From Leishmania mexicana MHOM/GT/2001/U1103 (lineage: Eukaryota; Euglenozoa; Kinetoplastea; Trypanosomatida; Trypanosomatidae): a stretch of 64,000 nucleotides of DNA. This document shows positions 11,310 through 20,472 of the stretch, in pieces (positions within the stretch are counted from its first letter, which is position 1; every line of letters begins with the position of its first letter). The translations under genes and the position numbers were made by a program. The DNA is taken from NCBI RefSeq assembly GCF_000234665.1, contig NC_018324.1, forward strand, positions 2,414,944 to 2,478,943, in the 5' to 3' direction. The notes beneath the pieces are model-generated. The model did not search any database, was not told where the DNA came from, and saw nothing but the letters and a program-made list of their open reading frames with translations.

Positions 11310-11912
11310 TCACGTCCTCCCCGCTTCGGGCGTCGAAAAAAAGGCGCGTATTTCGGTCACCTGTGGTGTCCTGAACTCGTCCGGAAGAGTTGCAGAGTCA
11401 ACGTCAACACTTAGACGCTCGCACGCATTGAGCAGGCACGCCCGAGCAGCAGCTTCCGGAAACAAACAGTAGTGGCAAGCATACAGTGTGTCAGACAATG
11501 CGATGGCGACGCGTCCGACGCACTCCCGAATCTTGAGAGGCAGTGGCCGATGCAGCACAAGCCTCTTAAGCTCCAGTCGCAGGCAGCCCTCAATCAGTAC
11601 AACGTGCGGCCTAACGAATTCAAAAATAAGCATTTCGACAGCGACGATGTCCGCTTCATTTGAGACCGGCCGCAGCTGACCTAACGTAGGGCATCTTGCA
11701 CTCATGCGACTAATGTTGAGAGCGTACGACAAAGAAGCAGAGAAAAGCACATCCTGTGGCACTTTTATGTGCAGCTTTGCACGAGTGAGGTGATAAATCA
11801 CAGCCGCGCGGTTTCGTATGCTGCGCGAGCACTTCAATTGACGAAATGGGTGTGATTGCCTCTCGAGACGCGAGGAGTCGATCCGTTCACACATTACAAA
11901 GTCATGCCTCAA
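11310..11912 (-). CDS. Hypothetical protein, 200 aa
   Basis: This is a 200-residue minus-strand frame I do not recognise. The composition looks like a real protein: basic near the N-terminus, then alternating hydrophobic and polar segments, including two likely helices around residues 90-115 and 130-165 (for example GRVAIALSDTLYACHYC). There is no signal peptide or clear membrane segment. Met7 is an alternative start. The DNA is less GC-rich than most genes in the window, like its neighbours at 12.3-13.7 kb. With no recognisable motif, the call rests on length, orientation with the transcription unit and amino-acid composition. Confidence 0.5.
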   Translation of the reverse strand: MRHDFVMCERIDSSRLERQSHPFRQLKCSRSIRNRAAVIYHLTRAKLHIKVPQDVLFSASLSYALNISRMSARCPTLGQLRPVSNEADIVAVEMLIFEFVRPHVVLIEGCLRLELKRLVLHRPLPLKIRECVGRVAIALSDTLYACHYCLFPEAAARACLLNACERLSVDVDSATLPDEFRTPQVTEIRAFFSTPEAGRT

Positions 11913-12346
11913 GATATGCGTACAGCCATGAAAACTGAAGACGTGAAGAAGAGGGTATTAGAGAAGGTAACGCGTAGAAAATGGGAGAGACGACTGAAAT
12001 ATTGCAAGGAAGAACCGTAAGTCGCGCAAACACAATGACAGCGCGCCGAACGCACGGAGCAACCCATAATCAAGGGGCACTTCGGTTCAAGGATATCACA
12101 AGAGCATGAGATACTTTCGTCTGAATACCGACATCAAAGAAAATTCGAATAGCCTTGCACGGCAGTTGTCTCCCACGAAGGAGGACCACCGCGTCGTTTC
12201 TTATCTTTTTCTTTACAAACCAAATACACCTTTCTTCTCAGCCTGGCAAATACCACGCACCCCCCCCCAACGATAAACGGCAAAAACAAAGTGTGTCGAG
12301 CGGCGCCTGCACACCAAGAAGGCAACAAGATTACCGTGTCTTTTTT
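11913..12346. other. AT-rich spacer, no gene seen
   Basis: This is an AT-rich intergenic stretch with no supported frame. It includes a C-run and T-run segment near 12225-12275 that is pyrimidine-rich on the plus strand, the wrong strand for splicing of the neighbouring genes. Confidence 0.4.
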
Positions 12347-12577
12347 TTAGCTTGTCTCCGTGGAAGAGTCTGTAATAGTATCAGAAATCTGAATTCCCTG
12401 CATCATGCCCACGGCAAAGGTCAGCACGCTAATAAGCGCAATGCCGACGATAATCCCAGTCGCTGTGGTGCCAGACATCGCAATAGTCACAGTCGTGTCG
12501 CTGATCACCTCCGCCTCGGCAGCAAAGCACATTGTTGCCACCAGCGACGCAATCAGAACGAAAACTGTTGCCCTCAT
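12347..12577 (-). CDS. Small putative type I membrane protein, 76 aa
   Basis: The first ~20 residues (MRATVFVLIASLVATMCFAA) form a good signal peptide with a likely cleavage after Ala. A short extracellular segment rich in Thr, Ser and Val follows. A single membrane span (about residues 40-62, GIIVGIALISVLTFAVGMM) comes next, then a short polar tail rich in Ser and Thr. The predicted topology is type I, with only about 20 residues outside the membrane. I do not recognise a family. It lies on the same strand as its neighbours in the AT-richer block. A frame this short could be chance, but a signal peptide and a membrane span in the correct order argue for a real gene. Confidence 0.5.
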   Translation of the reverse strand: MRATVFVLIASLVATMCFAAEAEVISDTTVTIAMSGTTATGIIVGIALISVLTFAVGMMQGIQISDTITDSSTETS

Positions 12578-13157
12578 GACTGCTGTTGTTTTCAGCTCAA
12601 TATCGATAGATTGAGTCCTCGAAGATGCAGATCGATTCGTGCCGCTCTCACTTGAGCCGATTATTGTTGGCAGAGAAGGAAGGTCGAGGCCTTGGTCCTT
12701 GCCTTTACCATTGCAGTAAGCTAGAAGTGACAGCTACGTTCCCTTCTTGTGTTGTCTGCCCGGCAAACCCCCTTCTATTCCCCTCGAGTTTATGGAAGGG
12801 ACAATCCCTTTTGCGAGTGCGAGTATGTGTGCGGCGGCGGCCAAGAACCTGTTCCGACAGAAAGTCGTGCGAATCGTAAAAAGGAAAACAAAGAGAAGGA
12901 TGATGAGTACAAGATCGATGTTGCACAGCGCCAAAGTAAAGGAAAGCATGCTGTTTGGCAAGTTCTAATTTTTGTGCTTCGCAAAGGTCGGCAAATGTGT
13001 CGACATGGCGTTTTTCATGGGAAGCGCCACATTGCTTTTGACAAGGCCACAACGCTAGTGCCGAAACAAAAACGTTTTCCTTCGTTATCATTTCGTTATG
13101 AAATCTCTCTGTGAGTAAAGCAGAGACCGTTTCTCTGGTGGGTGCGGAATGAGAAAT
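12578..13157. other. Spacer, no gene seen
   Basis: Overlapping short frames occur on both strands, but none has a convincing composition or motif. This is probably untranslated sequence and spacer. Confidence 0.4.
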
Positions 13158-13730
13158 TCAATCTGCGTCTTTGCACTTTACGTGACGCAAATACCACGCA
13201 GACCACGAGGAGCGTTCCCCTTCAGGAATCGACGCATAGCTCTGATAATCTGCAGTGTCGCGCTTTAGCTTCAACCACCGCCGAATCGTCTCCTCGACTG
13301 AGGCGTCATCACCTAGAAGCTCGTTTTCCAAAAGAGGAACGTCACCCAGATCCACATGCTGCAATCGGTCGGCTGCGTTTTCGTCCATCAACAGGTCATC
13401 AAGCAGCTCGTCGATAGCAGAACGACTATCGTCCAAGTCTGCAGGAATGTCCCCAGTTGAGCTAATATCTTCGAATACTTTGGCGCAGTGAACCTCTTTT
13501 GTGGTGCTGCGGTTGATGATAGCCCTCTGACGAATGGCATCATGGATCGGGACACGCTTCTTTAAGTCACTGAGGAATTCCATCGCAGTGTCCCTCCGCT
13601 CCTGAAGGTACCTCTGCTTCCATTGAAACTCATCCGATCCGTCTGAGAAGCTCGAAAACACGCGCTTCGAATCCCTCACAACTCCAGTCATGACCGTCAC
13701 AAGTAATCGGACGCAAGTGTCACGCCTCAT
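13158..13730 (-). CDS. Hypothetical protein, 190 aa, possibly mitochondrial
   Basis: The N-terminus (MRRDTCVRLLVTVMTGVVRD) is basic and hydrophobic with no early acidic residues, consistent with a mitochondrial presequence (inference). Charged, probably helical segments follow (WKQRYLQERRDTAMEFLSDL), then an acidic middle (DELLDDLLMDENAADR) and a C-terminal part with an aromatic SSWSAWYLRHVK motif. I do not recognise a family. The short, charged, helical character with a presequence resembles accessory subunits of mitochondrial complexes or ribosomes, but nothing is specific. Codon use is less GC-biased than in the window's large genes. The frame is well formed and on the strand of the transcription unit. 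Confidence 0.6.
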   Translation of the reverse strand: MRRDTCVRLLVTVMTGVVRDSKRVFSSFSDGSDEFQWKQRYLQERRDTAMEFLSDLKKRVPIHDAIRQRAIINRSTTKEVHCAKVFEDISSTGDIPADLDDSRSAIDELLDDLLMDENAADRLQHVDLGDVPLLENELLGDDASVEETIRRWLKLKRDTADYQSYASIPEGERSSWSAWYLRHVKCKDAD

Positions 13731-14049
13731 TGATCCTCACTGTCTGCGCCTCGTCCCGGAGCAAAGGGTTGCTTTCCGTTGCGATGACAGTGGGTATAAA
13801 AAAGTGCATGGCAACAAGAGAAATAGATAGTGGTGGAGAGTGAGTTTGACGCATCGAAGGCGATGCACGAACAACGAACAAAAGGCGCGAGAGTGAGGTC
13901 AAAGAATATGCGCATTATGCATTCCAATACATGTTCCCAACTCTTCCTAGCTGGCGAACTTCCTAGCCGCGTGCAAACGTATGCCAAGCTGTTATTCGTC
14001 ACCTTGCAATCACGATTACGCTACGCACGAATACGAAGACGTACGTATC
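13731..14049. other. Spacer, no gene seen
   Basis: This AT-rich spacer lies between the 190-residue gene and the decayed coding region. No frame is supported. Confidence 0.4.
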
Positions 14050-16161
14050 TTTATTTTTCCCCCGTCATTCAACGATCCCTGCCCCTCCATTGTAGTAGCC
14101 CTGCACTGCGCCCCTCATAGTTGGTGACAAGCCACGAAACGACCCGTCCGCAAGAGTATGTTTTTTTGAACGCATATAGCGGAATGCGAGGAAGACGCTC
14201 AGGATGGGGAGAAACTTACGACTGTGTGCAATCTCCTTTGCTACCGGCGCACACCGCGGGAAGCCTCTTCTGATGAATTCCAAAGGTGATGTGGTTCTTA
14301 CACAAAAGATCTCAATGCATGGCAACGTGCGCGGCAGAGGCCCGAGGAGCCTAACCCTACGGTCCGCGCTTCACCCTGCACCAGCATCTATGGCGTCCCA
14401 ACGTCGTTTTTACCGGCTGCACGAGCCTCGCCACTTTCAGAAAACGAGCCAGCCCCCCAACCAGACAAGGACGCGTCTGTAACCACAGTCACCGTCGGAG
14501 CCCCCCCCTTTCCCTGACACGAACTACGGCGCCTCGTCCTTTCGGCGATTCACCAAATCGGTGGTCTACCTCAGACACTCCTGAGAGACCCACTCTTTTG
14601 AGAGAACCACGCAATGTGGCTCGGGTTGTGTCAACACGAATGGCGCTGAGCACCTCCTTTGGGTTCAGAATTGCACGTCGTGGCGCGCGAGTGCCTCATC
14701 ACATCGGAAGCTCCATCGGGTTGATTCTCGTGTTGCCCCCGCGAAGAACAGCGGTGCCGCTTGCGGAAAGTCATTCTTGTGCGCCTAAGCGAACAATCGC
14801 TTCACCGCGGCATTGTCCGTTTGAGCCATTGCGCGCCGAATAGCCAGGGCACGTTATAGCGTTGCTGATGAACAACATGAGCAAATGTAGCGCCGTCTCG
14901 GCTCCCTCAGGTGGCGCTACAAAGTCCCCGCCCCCAGGCAATTTCTTGCGCAAAAAGCAGCTCCGCTGTCTTGCCCGACAATTTCCTGTATGTGCACCCC
15001 CACGTCTTGAGGTCCTGGAGAGCAAACACACTGTCCGCATCAGTGGCTTCCTCGCTCTTTGTAAGGCTCTGTTGGTCAGAAGAATGCGCCATCAACCCGC
15101 TCTCACATCTCTGGGGAGTTAGCGGTACCTTCTTAGCTTCGTGGTGCATGTTGAGAATAACGGACGTGTGAGTGACAAGGGTCTCCACCACGCTCTTCGA
15201 CTCGTTCTTCATGATCACCTTCAGAGCTGGGCGCAGCAAAGACACTGGGTTTCGACTCGGTCTTTGTGCAAGGCCCCCCAACAGACGTCGAAGCACGCCA
15301 CCAAACTCATCAGGGGCTGGGTTTTGCTGCCTCGCCACCTTCATCCACGGCTGCCGTAGCTTCTCGAGCAGTCTCCAGGAACCCTTCCAAATGTGCTGTA
15401 TGCTGAATCAGGGTATTCATGTCTTCCTCCACGGTTGAGACTCGAGTGGCTAGCTGTCCATCCTGCGGACAGATCTGGTCCTCTGTTAACCATCCCATCG
15501 TCGCTATTTCTTCACCGTAGCGCTGCTAGAATTGATGTAATTCACTTTCGATGGCAAAGAACTCTTCGCGGAACGCTTTCCGTACATGCAAGAATATTTC
15601 AGATCCCGTTGCAACGAACTCTCGCTCATTGCCGAGCGTGGGTCCTATCAACTAAGTTAGCGCTTGTTGCCCGGTGTAATCGATTTGTAGTCGTGCTTCC
15701 ATGTCCTTTTTAGTGAGCATAGCATGACTCTAGCTCCGTTATGATTGCCTGACCTGCTATTCTTTGCGCAGCTCTAAATTCAGCGTTCGCATATGGTTGT
15801 TAATTTCCTGCAGTTGATGTGACCCAGCATAAATGCAAATCTGCTATTCCTTCCCCACATGAGCATGACATACTTGAGAAGCAGAATCCTCAAGCGCAAA
15901 TGCCAGCCTTCGATGTACATCGTTGTCTCCCGAGTCTTATGTTCCAACGAGAACGGACATTCACTGTGGAAAAGTTCCCGGCCAGGCCAGAAAATTCAAA
16001 TATGCCTGCGTAGCAAAACACCAACCATTTTCCGGTTTGTTTGCGACTCTCATCGTGTGAAAGTTGACTTTATCATAATGGTTTTCGTGATGCATTCGTG
16101 TCGACAGAGTCTGTCTGACGAGTTCCAGTTCGCCAGGGTCAGTGAGGATCAGCGCTATTGC
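14050..16161 (-). pseudogene. Decayed coding region with coiled-coil segments and an RNase H-like motif
   Basis: Protein-like minus-strand sequence runs in fragments over about 2.1 kb, broken by several stops and frame changes. In transcription order I see: an open segment at about 16161-15975 (contains FHTMRVANKPENGW and YLNFLAWPGTF); heptad-like coiled-coil text at about 15830-15310 interrupted by stops; an open piece at 15344-14907 in another frame; a piece near 14660-14490 (LNPKEVLSAIRVDTTRATL); and at 14480-14451 the motif TDASLSGWGAG in yet another frame. DAS..GWGA resembles the first catalytic block of RNase H domains in DIRS, VIPER and TATE-type retroelements. That family assignment is inference; the coiled-coil part does not obviously fit such an element, so a decayed host gene, or two fused remnants, remain possible. 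Confidence 0.5.
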
Positions 16162-16842
16162 AAGTATCTACTCATATAGCATGCGAAAACACATACAGTG
16201 CTCTAATACCAGAACTTGTAAGAGCTGATGTAGTGCCATTCGTACATTTCACAGAACAAACGCCTACAATGATTGCATTCAAGATCCGATATGGGTAGAG
16301 ACAATACAAGGTTAAAAGACGCTGAATGGTTGATTACATATGCCATTGAAATGTCACAGAGCACTTTGACTCACTCCGCATCACACCATTTTTCGATCAC
16401 CCCTCCCTCTTTCATTATTGTCGCAAGCTTTGAAACAGTACAAAATTTCACGAAGGTCTTGAGATGAAGTGATTGCTGGAGCGTTCATAGAAAGTTCATG
16501 ATAGCTGATATAATCGTACAGCTTTACTTTTAGGAAACATGCAGATCCAGGTGGATGCTCGCCTTTTCCCCATTTTTGCAGATTTTTTGTCTCCGATGTT
16601 AAAACTCAGGTTAGTGATGTAGAAAACAGAGGGAAAACACACGATAACACTAACAACGCATGTTTTCCGTTTTCTCTTTCGGCTGTTTCGGCGGGCGCAG
16701 CACCACAGCTACTTTCTCGAACACGTATGGCTATGAGTAAAACTATCAAAACGGCTGCAAGCAAAACAAAAAAAGCGCTGCCGTCAACTTTCGAAAAATC
16801 AATTGTACGATAACCTCAGACTAGAGAGAGTCAAGAATTTGA
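16162..16842. other. AT-rich spacer, no gene seen
   Basis: This is one of the most AT-rich stretches in the window, downstream of the PARN-type gene. It probably holds its 3' untranslated region. No coding frame or structured element is visible. Confidence 0.5.
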
Positions 16843-18375
16843 TCAGGCGTTGTGCAAGGTGACGAGATCTAGCAACAGAGAGTTGACGTTTGTGCTCGGA
16901 GACAATTCCTTGTTCCGGAGCGACTGTAGGCGACGGTTTAGATCATCGAGTCCCATAGCCTGTTTCATTCGAACGCAGAATGACGAGTACTTTTTTGTAC
17001 CCTCGTTGTTCGCAAGACCGTTGACCTGGTAGGAAAGTTTTCTCATATCCACTTTTCCATTTTCTGCCACTTGGGTGGTCATATCCTCAGTGGCAAAAAA
17101 GAGTGCTTCAATCTCTTCCGAATGGCAGGGAACAGCACATTTCAAAATGAATGTGCTGGGGTTAACTAGTTGGTCATCTGTGTCAACGCAACAAAAGTAA
17201 GCACTTCCAAATGCTGAAATAACATTTTTCACCTCCATGAAGGCTCCGGGGTAAAGTTTATGCATAAGTGAGAACGCGATTCCTGTCATGTACGCGTCAT
17301 ATGCTGCTTCGTGTGCCTTGCTTTGCTGCTTTACAGCGGAGTCATTGTACCCATAAAACCCAGGTGGTAACCGGTACTCTTGCGTGAATTGGTCGCTCGA
17401 GAGACTGGCTCGGCGGCGACACTCTTGATACAAAGGCTCCAAGTGTGTGACTGGAAAGGCATCGTCCCCCGTCAACTTGGCGGCCATGGTTTTTGTGTCG
17501 TAAATAGAGGGCAGTGTGCGTTGCAGCACTTTCTTGAATTCGAGGTAATCCTGCGAAAGCGGCGTTTCGTGCATGTGAACCATGAACATAACATCTTGCA
17601 TAAAATTGTGACCGACAATCGGCTTTCTGCTCTGCACAAGAATTTTCCAGAATTGTCGAAAGCCGAGGTGTTGCGCACGGTCGCGCTCGCATTGCAAACG
17701 CCTTTTTTCCTTTTCGCTGATCCACTCATTTGTGTCCAGTTTCTTCAGCGTAAACTTCATTTTCTGCCCCAGGTATGGCTTTCCATCGTAGTTGACGGTG
17801 ATGCGAGAGTCGTAGCGACGCTCCAGAAAGCTCTGCAGACGCCGGGCAAGATCTATCACGCAGGGCAGTTCTTTGAGTAGTGCCTCACTGCCAGTCGGCA
17901 TCCACTCGTCAATCGCGTTGATGAGCGAATCAGCCATTTGCTGCTCGGTATGGTCGGTAAAGGGAGTTATAAGCTTCTCCTCGTAGGTAGCTTCCTCTTG
18001 TTCGTTGCAGAAGGGAAGCCCGGATGTGAGCCACGCCTGGAAATTCAGGTGATTTGCTGCCAAAAAGGAGACAACCGAGAGGTTCAGCCGCAGGTCCCCA
18101 CTGCCATTGAGCAGGTAGAAGTTGTATGGACGAACCTCGTACGTGTTATTCTCAGTTTTTGTGAAGAGAGCGATGCCCATTTGAAAGGCATTGTATGCTT
18201 CCACAGCAGCGCGTTTCGCATGATATACCGTCTCTGGCGGGGCACCGAACGACGTGGAAACACCGGTTACATCGACACCCGTCATTTCCTGATCAATTGC
18301 GCAGAACTCGCACCGCTCTACTTCGCGGGCAAAGTCAGGGAGTGCCACAAGTTGGTTGAACCTTGTAATGTCCAT
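16843..18375 (-). CDS. PARN: PARN-type poly(A)-specific ribonuclease, 510 aa
   Basis: This is a DEDDh-family 3'-5' exonuclease that shortens mRNA poly(A) tails. Exo I is CAIDQEMTG with Asp28 and Glu30, the spacing found in human PARN. Exo II is GHNFMQDVMFM with Asp261. Exo III is HEAAYDAYMTGIAF with His355 and Asp360. The segment between them (about residues 140-240) matches the R3H-containing insertion region of PARN in position. The C-terminal part (DLNRRLQSLRNKE) may be helical. The frame stays open upstream to 18819, but Met at 18375 gives the canonical PARN N-terminus, and the upstream part is a pyrimidine-rich leader, so I place the start at 18375. Trypanosomatids have several PARN paralogues and I cannot say which this is. 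All four catalytic acidic residues and the histidine are present. Confidence 0.92.
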   Translation of the reverse strand: MDITRFNQLVALPDFAREVERCEFCAIDQEMTGVDVTGVSTSFGAPPETVYHAKRAAVEAYNAFQMGIALFTKTENNTYEVRPYNFYLLNGSGDLRLNLSVVSFLAANHLNFQAWLTSGLPFCNEQEEATYEEKLITPFTDHTEQQMADSLINAIDEWMPTGSEALLKELPCVIDLARRLQSFLERRYDSRITVNYDGKPYLGQKMKFTLKKLDTNEWISEKEKRRLQCERDRAQHLGFRQFWKILVQSRKPIVGHNFMQDVMFMVHMHETPLSQDYLEFKKVLQRTLPSIYDTKTMAAKLTGDDAFPVTHLEPLYQECRRRASLSSDQFTQEYRLPPGFYGYNDSAVKQQSKAHEAAYDAYMTGIAFSLMHKLYPGAFMEVKNVISAFGSAYFCCVDTDDQLVNPSTFILKCAVPCHSEEIEALFFATEDMTTQVAENGKVDMRKLSYQVNGLANNEGTKKYSSFCVRMKQAMGLDDLNRRLQSLRNKELSPSTNVNSLLLDLVTLHNA

Positions 18376-18624
18376 TGCTCTACGAAAGCGAAAAAAGGAA
18401 GTGTATTGGTAATAGTGCACGTGCAATACTGAGGTGTGTGGGGCTTTCTGTTTGATGAACACGAGCGCAGTAATCGGGGGTATGGCCTTGGTGCTTGGTT
18501 TAACGAAGATCTCTCGAAAGGGGGGTAAGGTGATGCAGGAAGAGAAGTGTTTGGCTCTCAGGGTGAGTGGGACAGCTGTTGTTGTTGTAATGGTCGACGC
18601 AAATGTGCAAGCGGTAGCTGCCAG

Positions 18625-18705
18625 CGTTGGGCTAGCGGAGGGGGGAGGGGGGTGAGAGCTGCGGTTCTGTCCTCCACCCCTGGGGGGAAGAGGAGCGGAT
18701 GAGAA
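18625..18705 (-). promoter_or_regulatory. Pyrimidine tract, candidate trans-splice signal for the PARN-type gene
   Basis: Read on the minus strand, this stretch is two C/T-rich blocks, each followed by AG. It lies 250-330 bases upstream of the chosen start at 18375. It supports the view that translation from the far-upstream ATG at 18819 is not used. The exact acceptor is not determined. Confidence 0.45.
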
Positions 18706-18970
18706 AAACTGAGCTGTCACGTGTTCACTCTTCAAGAAGTGTCTTGCCGCGCGAGGAGTCAAAAGCACCACCTCGTGAAGTTTGAAAAAAAAGCCACAGA
18801 TGCCCTGTGGGGGCCACAAAATTTGCGAGAAGGTCAGTGGCGCTGCTTAGTAAAAGTCGAAGCAGCGGTCCTAATAATAGGGGCGACTTATATATGGAGC
18901 GACTGGGATTATTAATGTAACGTATGTTCTAGCTACAATAAGTCATAATTTATTTTGTGATCGTTTCATC

Positions 18971-19042
18971 GGATTCATAGCTCAGTGGTAGAGCATTCGG
19001 CTGCAGTCCGAATGGTCCCCGGTTCAAACCCGGGTGGGTCCT
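18971..19042 (+). tRNA. tRNA-Cys (GCA)
   Basis: The acceptor stem GGATTCA pairs with TGGGTCC, allowing G-T pairs. The anticodon stem TTCGG/CCGAA encloses the loop CTGCAGT, giving anticodon GCA. The T arm is CCCGGTTCAAACCCGGG. Internal A and B boxes are intact, and a T5 run at about 19046-19050 serves as the RNA polymerase III terminator. There is no intron. Confidence 0.95.
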
Positions 19043-19805
19043 TCCTTTTTCTTTCGCGGCAGAAAGAGGAGGGTCACTAGACGGAAATCCTTTCTGCGCG
19101 GCTGCTATGGGGGTGCCGTGGGCAGGTCCATGCTTTCACACCGGCGTCATCACATGTCAGGCAACACCTCCATGCGTTGCGTCGTGGCGCGCCGCGCCAA
19201 GATCTGCCATTTCCAGAACGATATTCCTGACGAACCCATTCTGTGTCGTACGGGGGCGGATCGTTCCGAGACGCGGCGCCCACCGCCCACATGCCACGCG
19301 ACACGCTTCCCGGGCCCTCTTAGGGCACCCCAAAGACAGCATAGTTCCCGCTGCCCATCGGCGACTATTTGGGCGTATCGCCCCCCTGATCGCCAGCAGG
19401 GAGGGGGCACCACCTCCGTCGGCGTCGGTGGCGTCCACATCCCAGAAACACATCAATGGACAGATATCGGTGTTTTATGTTTGCTCGGGCGTGCCTTCGT
19501 TGGCGCATGCGGATCGCGAGAAGTGTGGGGAAGCGCGCGGAGATATGGAAAATGTTTTTATTTTTTTCTCCTAAGGGAGAAAGACGCGACAGAAGAGGAC
19601 TAGAGAGCCCTCTGGCAAGAGGAGGGGTATGCAAGGAGAGCGGCGTTCAGCATTGTCAACTCCTCACACTTTCAGAGCGTCAGCACAGCGCTCTCACCGG
19701 GTTCTGACGACGAGCACTCGTACAGGCTCGGATAATGTGGATTCCAGGGCGAGTTTGCAGGGCTGTTTCGGAAGGAGTCGTTTAGTCTTCGGGTGGAAGA
19801 AAAAG
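19043..19805. other. Spacer within the tRNA cluster, no gene seen
   Basis: GC-rich sequence of about 760 bases lies between tRNA-Cys and tRNA-Leu. I compared it by eye with 5S rRNA and looked for snRNA-like structure next to the tRNAs and saw none. Short frames exist on both strands without recognisable content. Confidence 0.4.
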
Positions 19806-19887
19806 TGATGAGAGTGGGGTTTGAACCCACGCCCTCGAAAGGATTGGAACCTTAATCCAACGTCTTAGACCACTCGACCATCTCACC
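19806..19887 (-). tRNA. tRNA-Leu (AAG)
   Basis: On the minus strand the acceptor stem GGTGAGA pairs with TCTCATC. The anticodon stem TTGGA/TCCAA holds the loop TTAAGGT, giving AAG. A long variable arm typical of class II tRNAs precedes the T arm GTGGGTTCAAACCCCAC. An A5 run at about 19800-19804 on the plus strand is the T5 terminator on the transcribed strand. Confidence 0.95.
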
Positions 19888-19950
19888 TTGCCAAACCTTC
19901 TGCAGCTGTGGTCAATGAGGCGGATCCGATCTTTGTCAGGGGAAAAAGTA

Positions 19951-20022
19951 TAGCACCGATTGGTTTCGATCCAACGACCTATGGGTTATGAGCCCATCGC
20001 GCTTCCACTGCGCTACGGTGCT
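19951..20022 (-). tRNA. Initiator tRNA-Met (CAT)
   Basis: The gene begins AGCACCG and ends CGGTGCT, so the first pair is A1-T72, a hallmark of eukaryotic initiators. The anticodon loop CTCATAA gives CAT between stems ATGGG and CCCAT. The T loop reads GATCGAAA instead of the elongator GTTCGA form, a second initiator hallmark. A T5 terminator (A5 on the plus strand, about 19943-19947) follows. Confidence 0.93.
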
Positions 20023-20094
20023 TCTCTCAAGCCGCACATGTCGTGGGCAAGTCACCATATAACTTACCATGGGGGCTCCGTCTTCCTGTAGCAA

Positions 20095-20166
20095 GGTCGT
20101 TTGGTCTAGTGGTATGATTCCTGTTTTGGGTACAGGAGGTCACGGGTTCAATTCCCGTAACGACCC
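20095..20166 (+). tRNA. tRNA-Pro (TGG)
   Basis: The acceptor stem GGTCGTT pairs with AACGACC. The anticodon stem CCTGT/ACAGG encloses TTTGGGT, giving TGG. The T arm is CGGGTTCAATTCCCG. A T4 terminator follows at 20168-20171. It is divergent from the initiator tRNA-Met, with 72 bases between their 5' ends. Confidence 0.95.
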
Positions 20167-20472
20167 CTTTTCTGCCCACTTAGCGGAAAAAGGAGGGAGA
20201 GGATCGTGGATGGAATGAGTGGGCGACATCTGGGCATTTCTTTCTTTGCTGGCAAGGCGGCGTCCACGCATGACGCGGCGTGCTCGAGGCGAAAAAAAGG
20301 AGCCAAAGGGCTCACACCCTTCGGTACGTTTGGAGAATTGCTCTTGTCTGCCTCTTCCGTTGCTCTTGTACGTTGGTGCTCCAGGCTGCGACAGGTGGGG
20401 AGGGGGGGCCCTCGCGCTTCGCTTACACGTCGTTACACAGACTATTCCTCTCCACACCCACTCTCCGCGCTC
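20167..20472. other. Spacer, no gene seen
   Basis: This short spacer lies between tRNA-Pro and the stop codon of the TMA16-like gene and holds the Pro terminator. Nothing else is recognised. Confidence 0.4.

Noticed and set aside
14345..14360. CCTAACCCT, similar to the telomere repeat.
   Set aside because: It is a single nine-base match with no repetition, expected by chance. The same applies to the lone GGGTTAGGG-like text near 39247.
16843..18819. A longer start for the PARN-type gene at 18819.
   Set aside because: The extra 148 residues correspond to leader with splice-like pyrimidine tracts, and the canonical PARN N-terminus begins at 18375.
19043..19805. A possible 5S rRNA or snRNA between the tRNA genes.
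   Set aside because: No match to the 5S internal promoter or to snRNA hallmarks was seen by eye.
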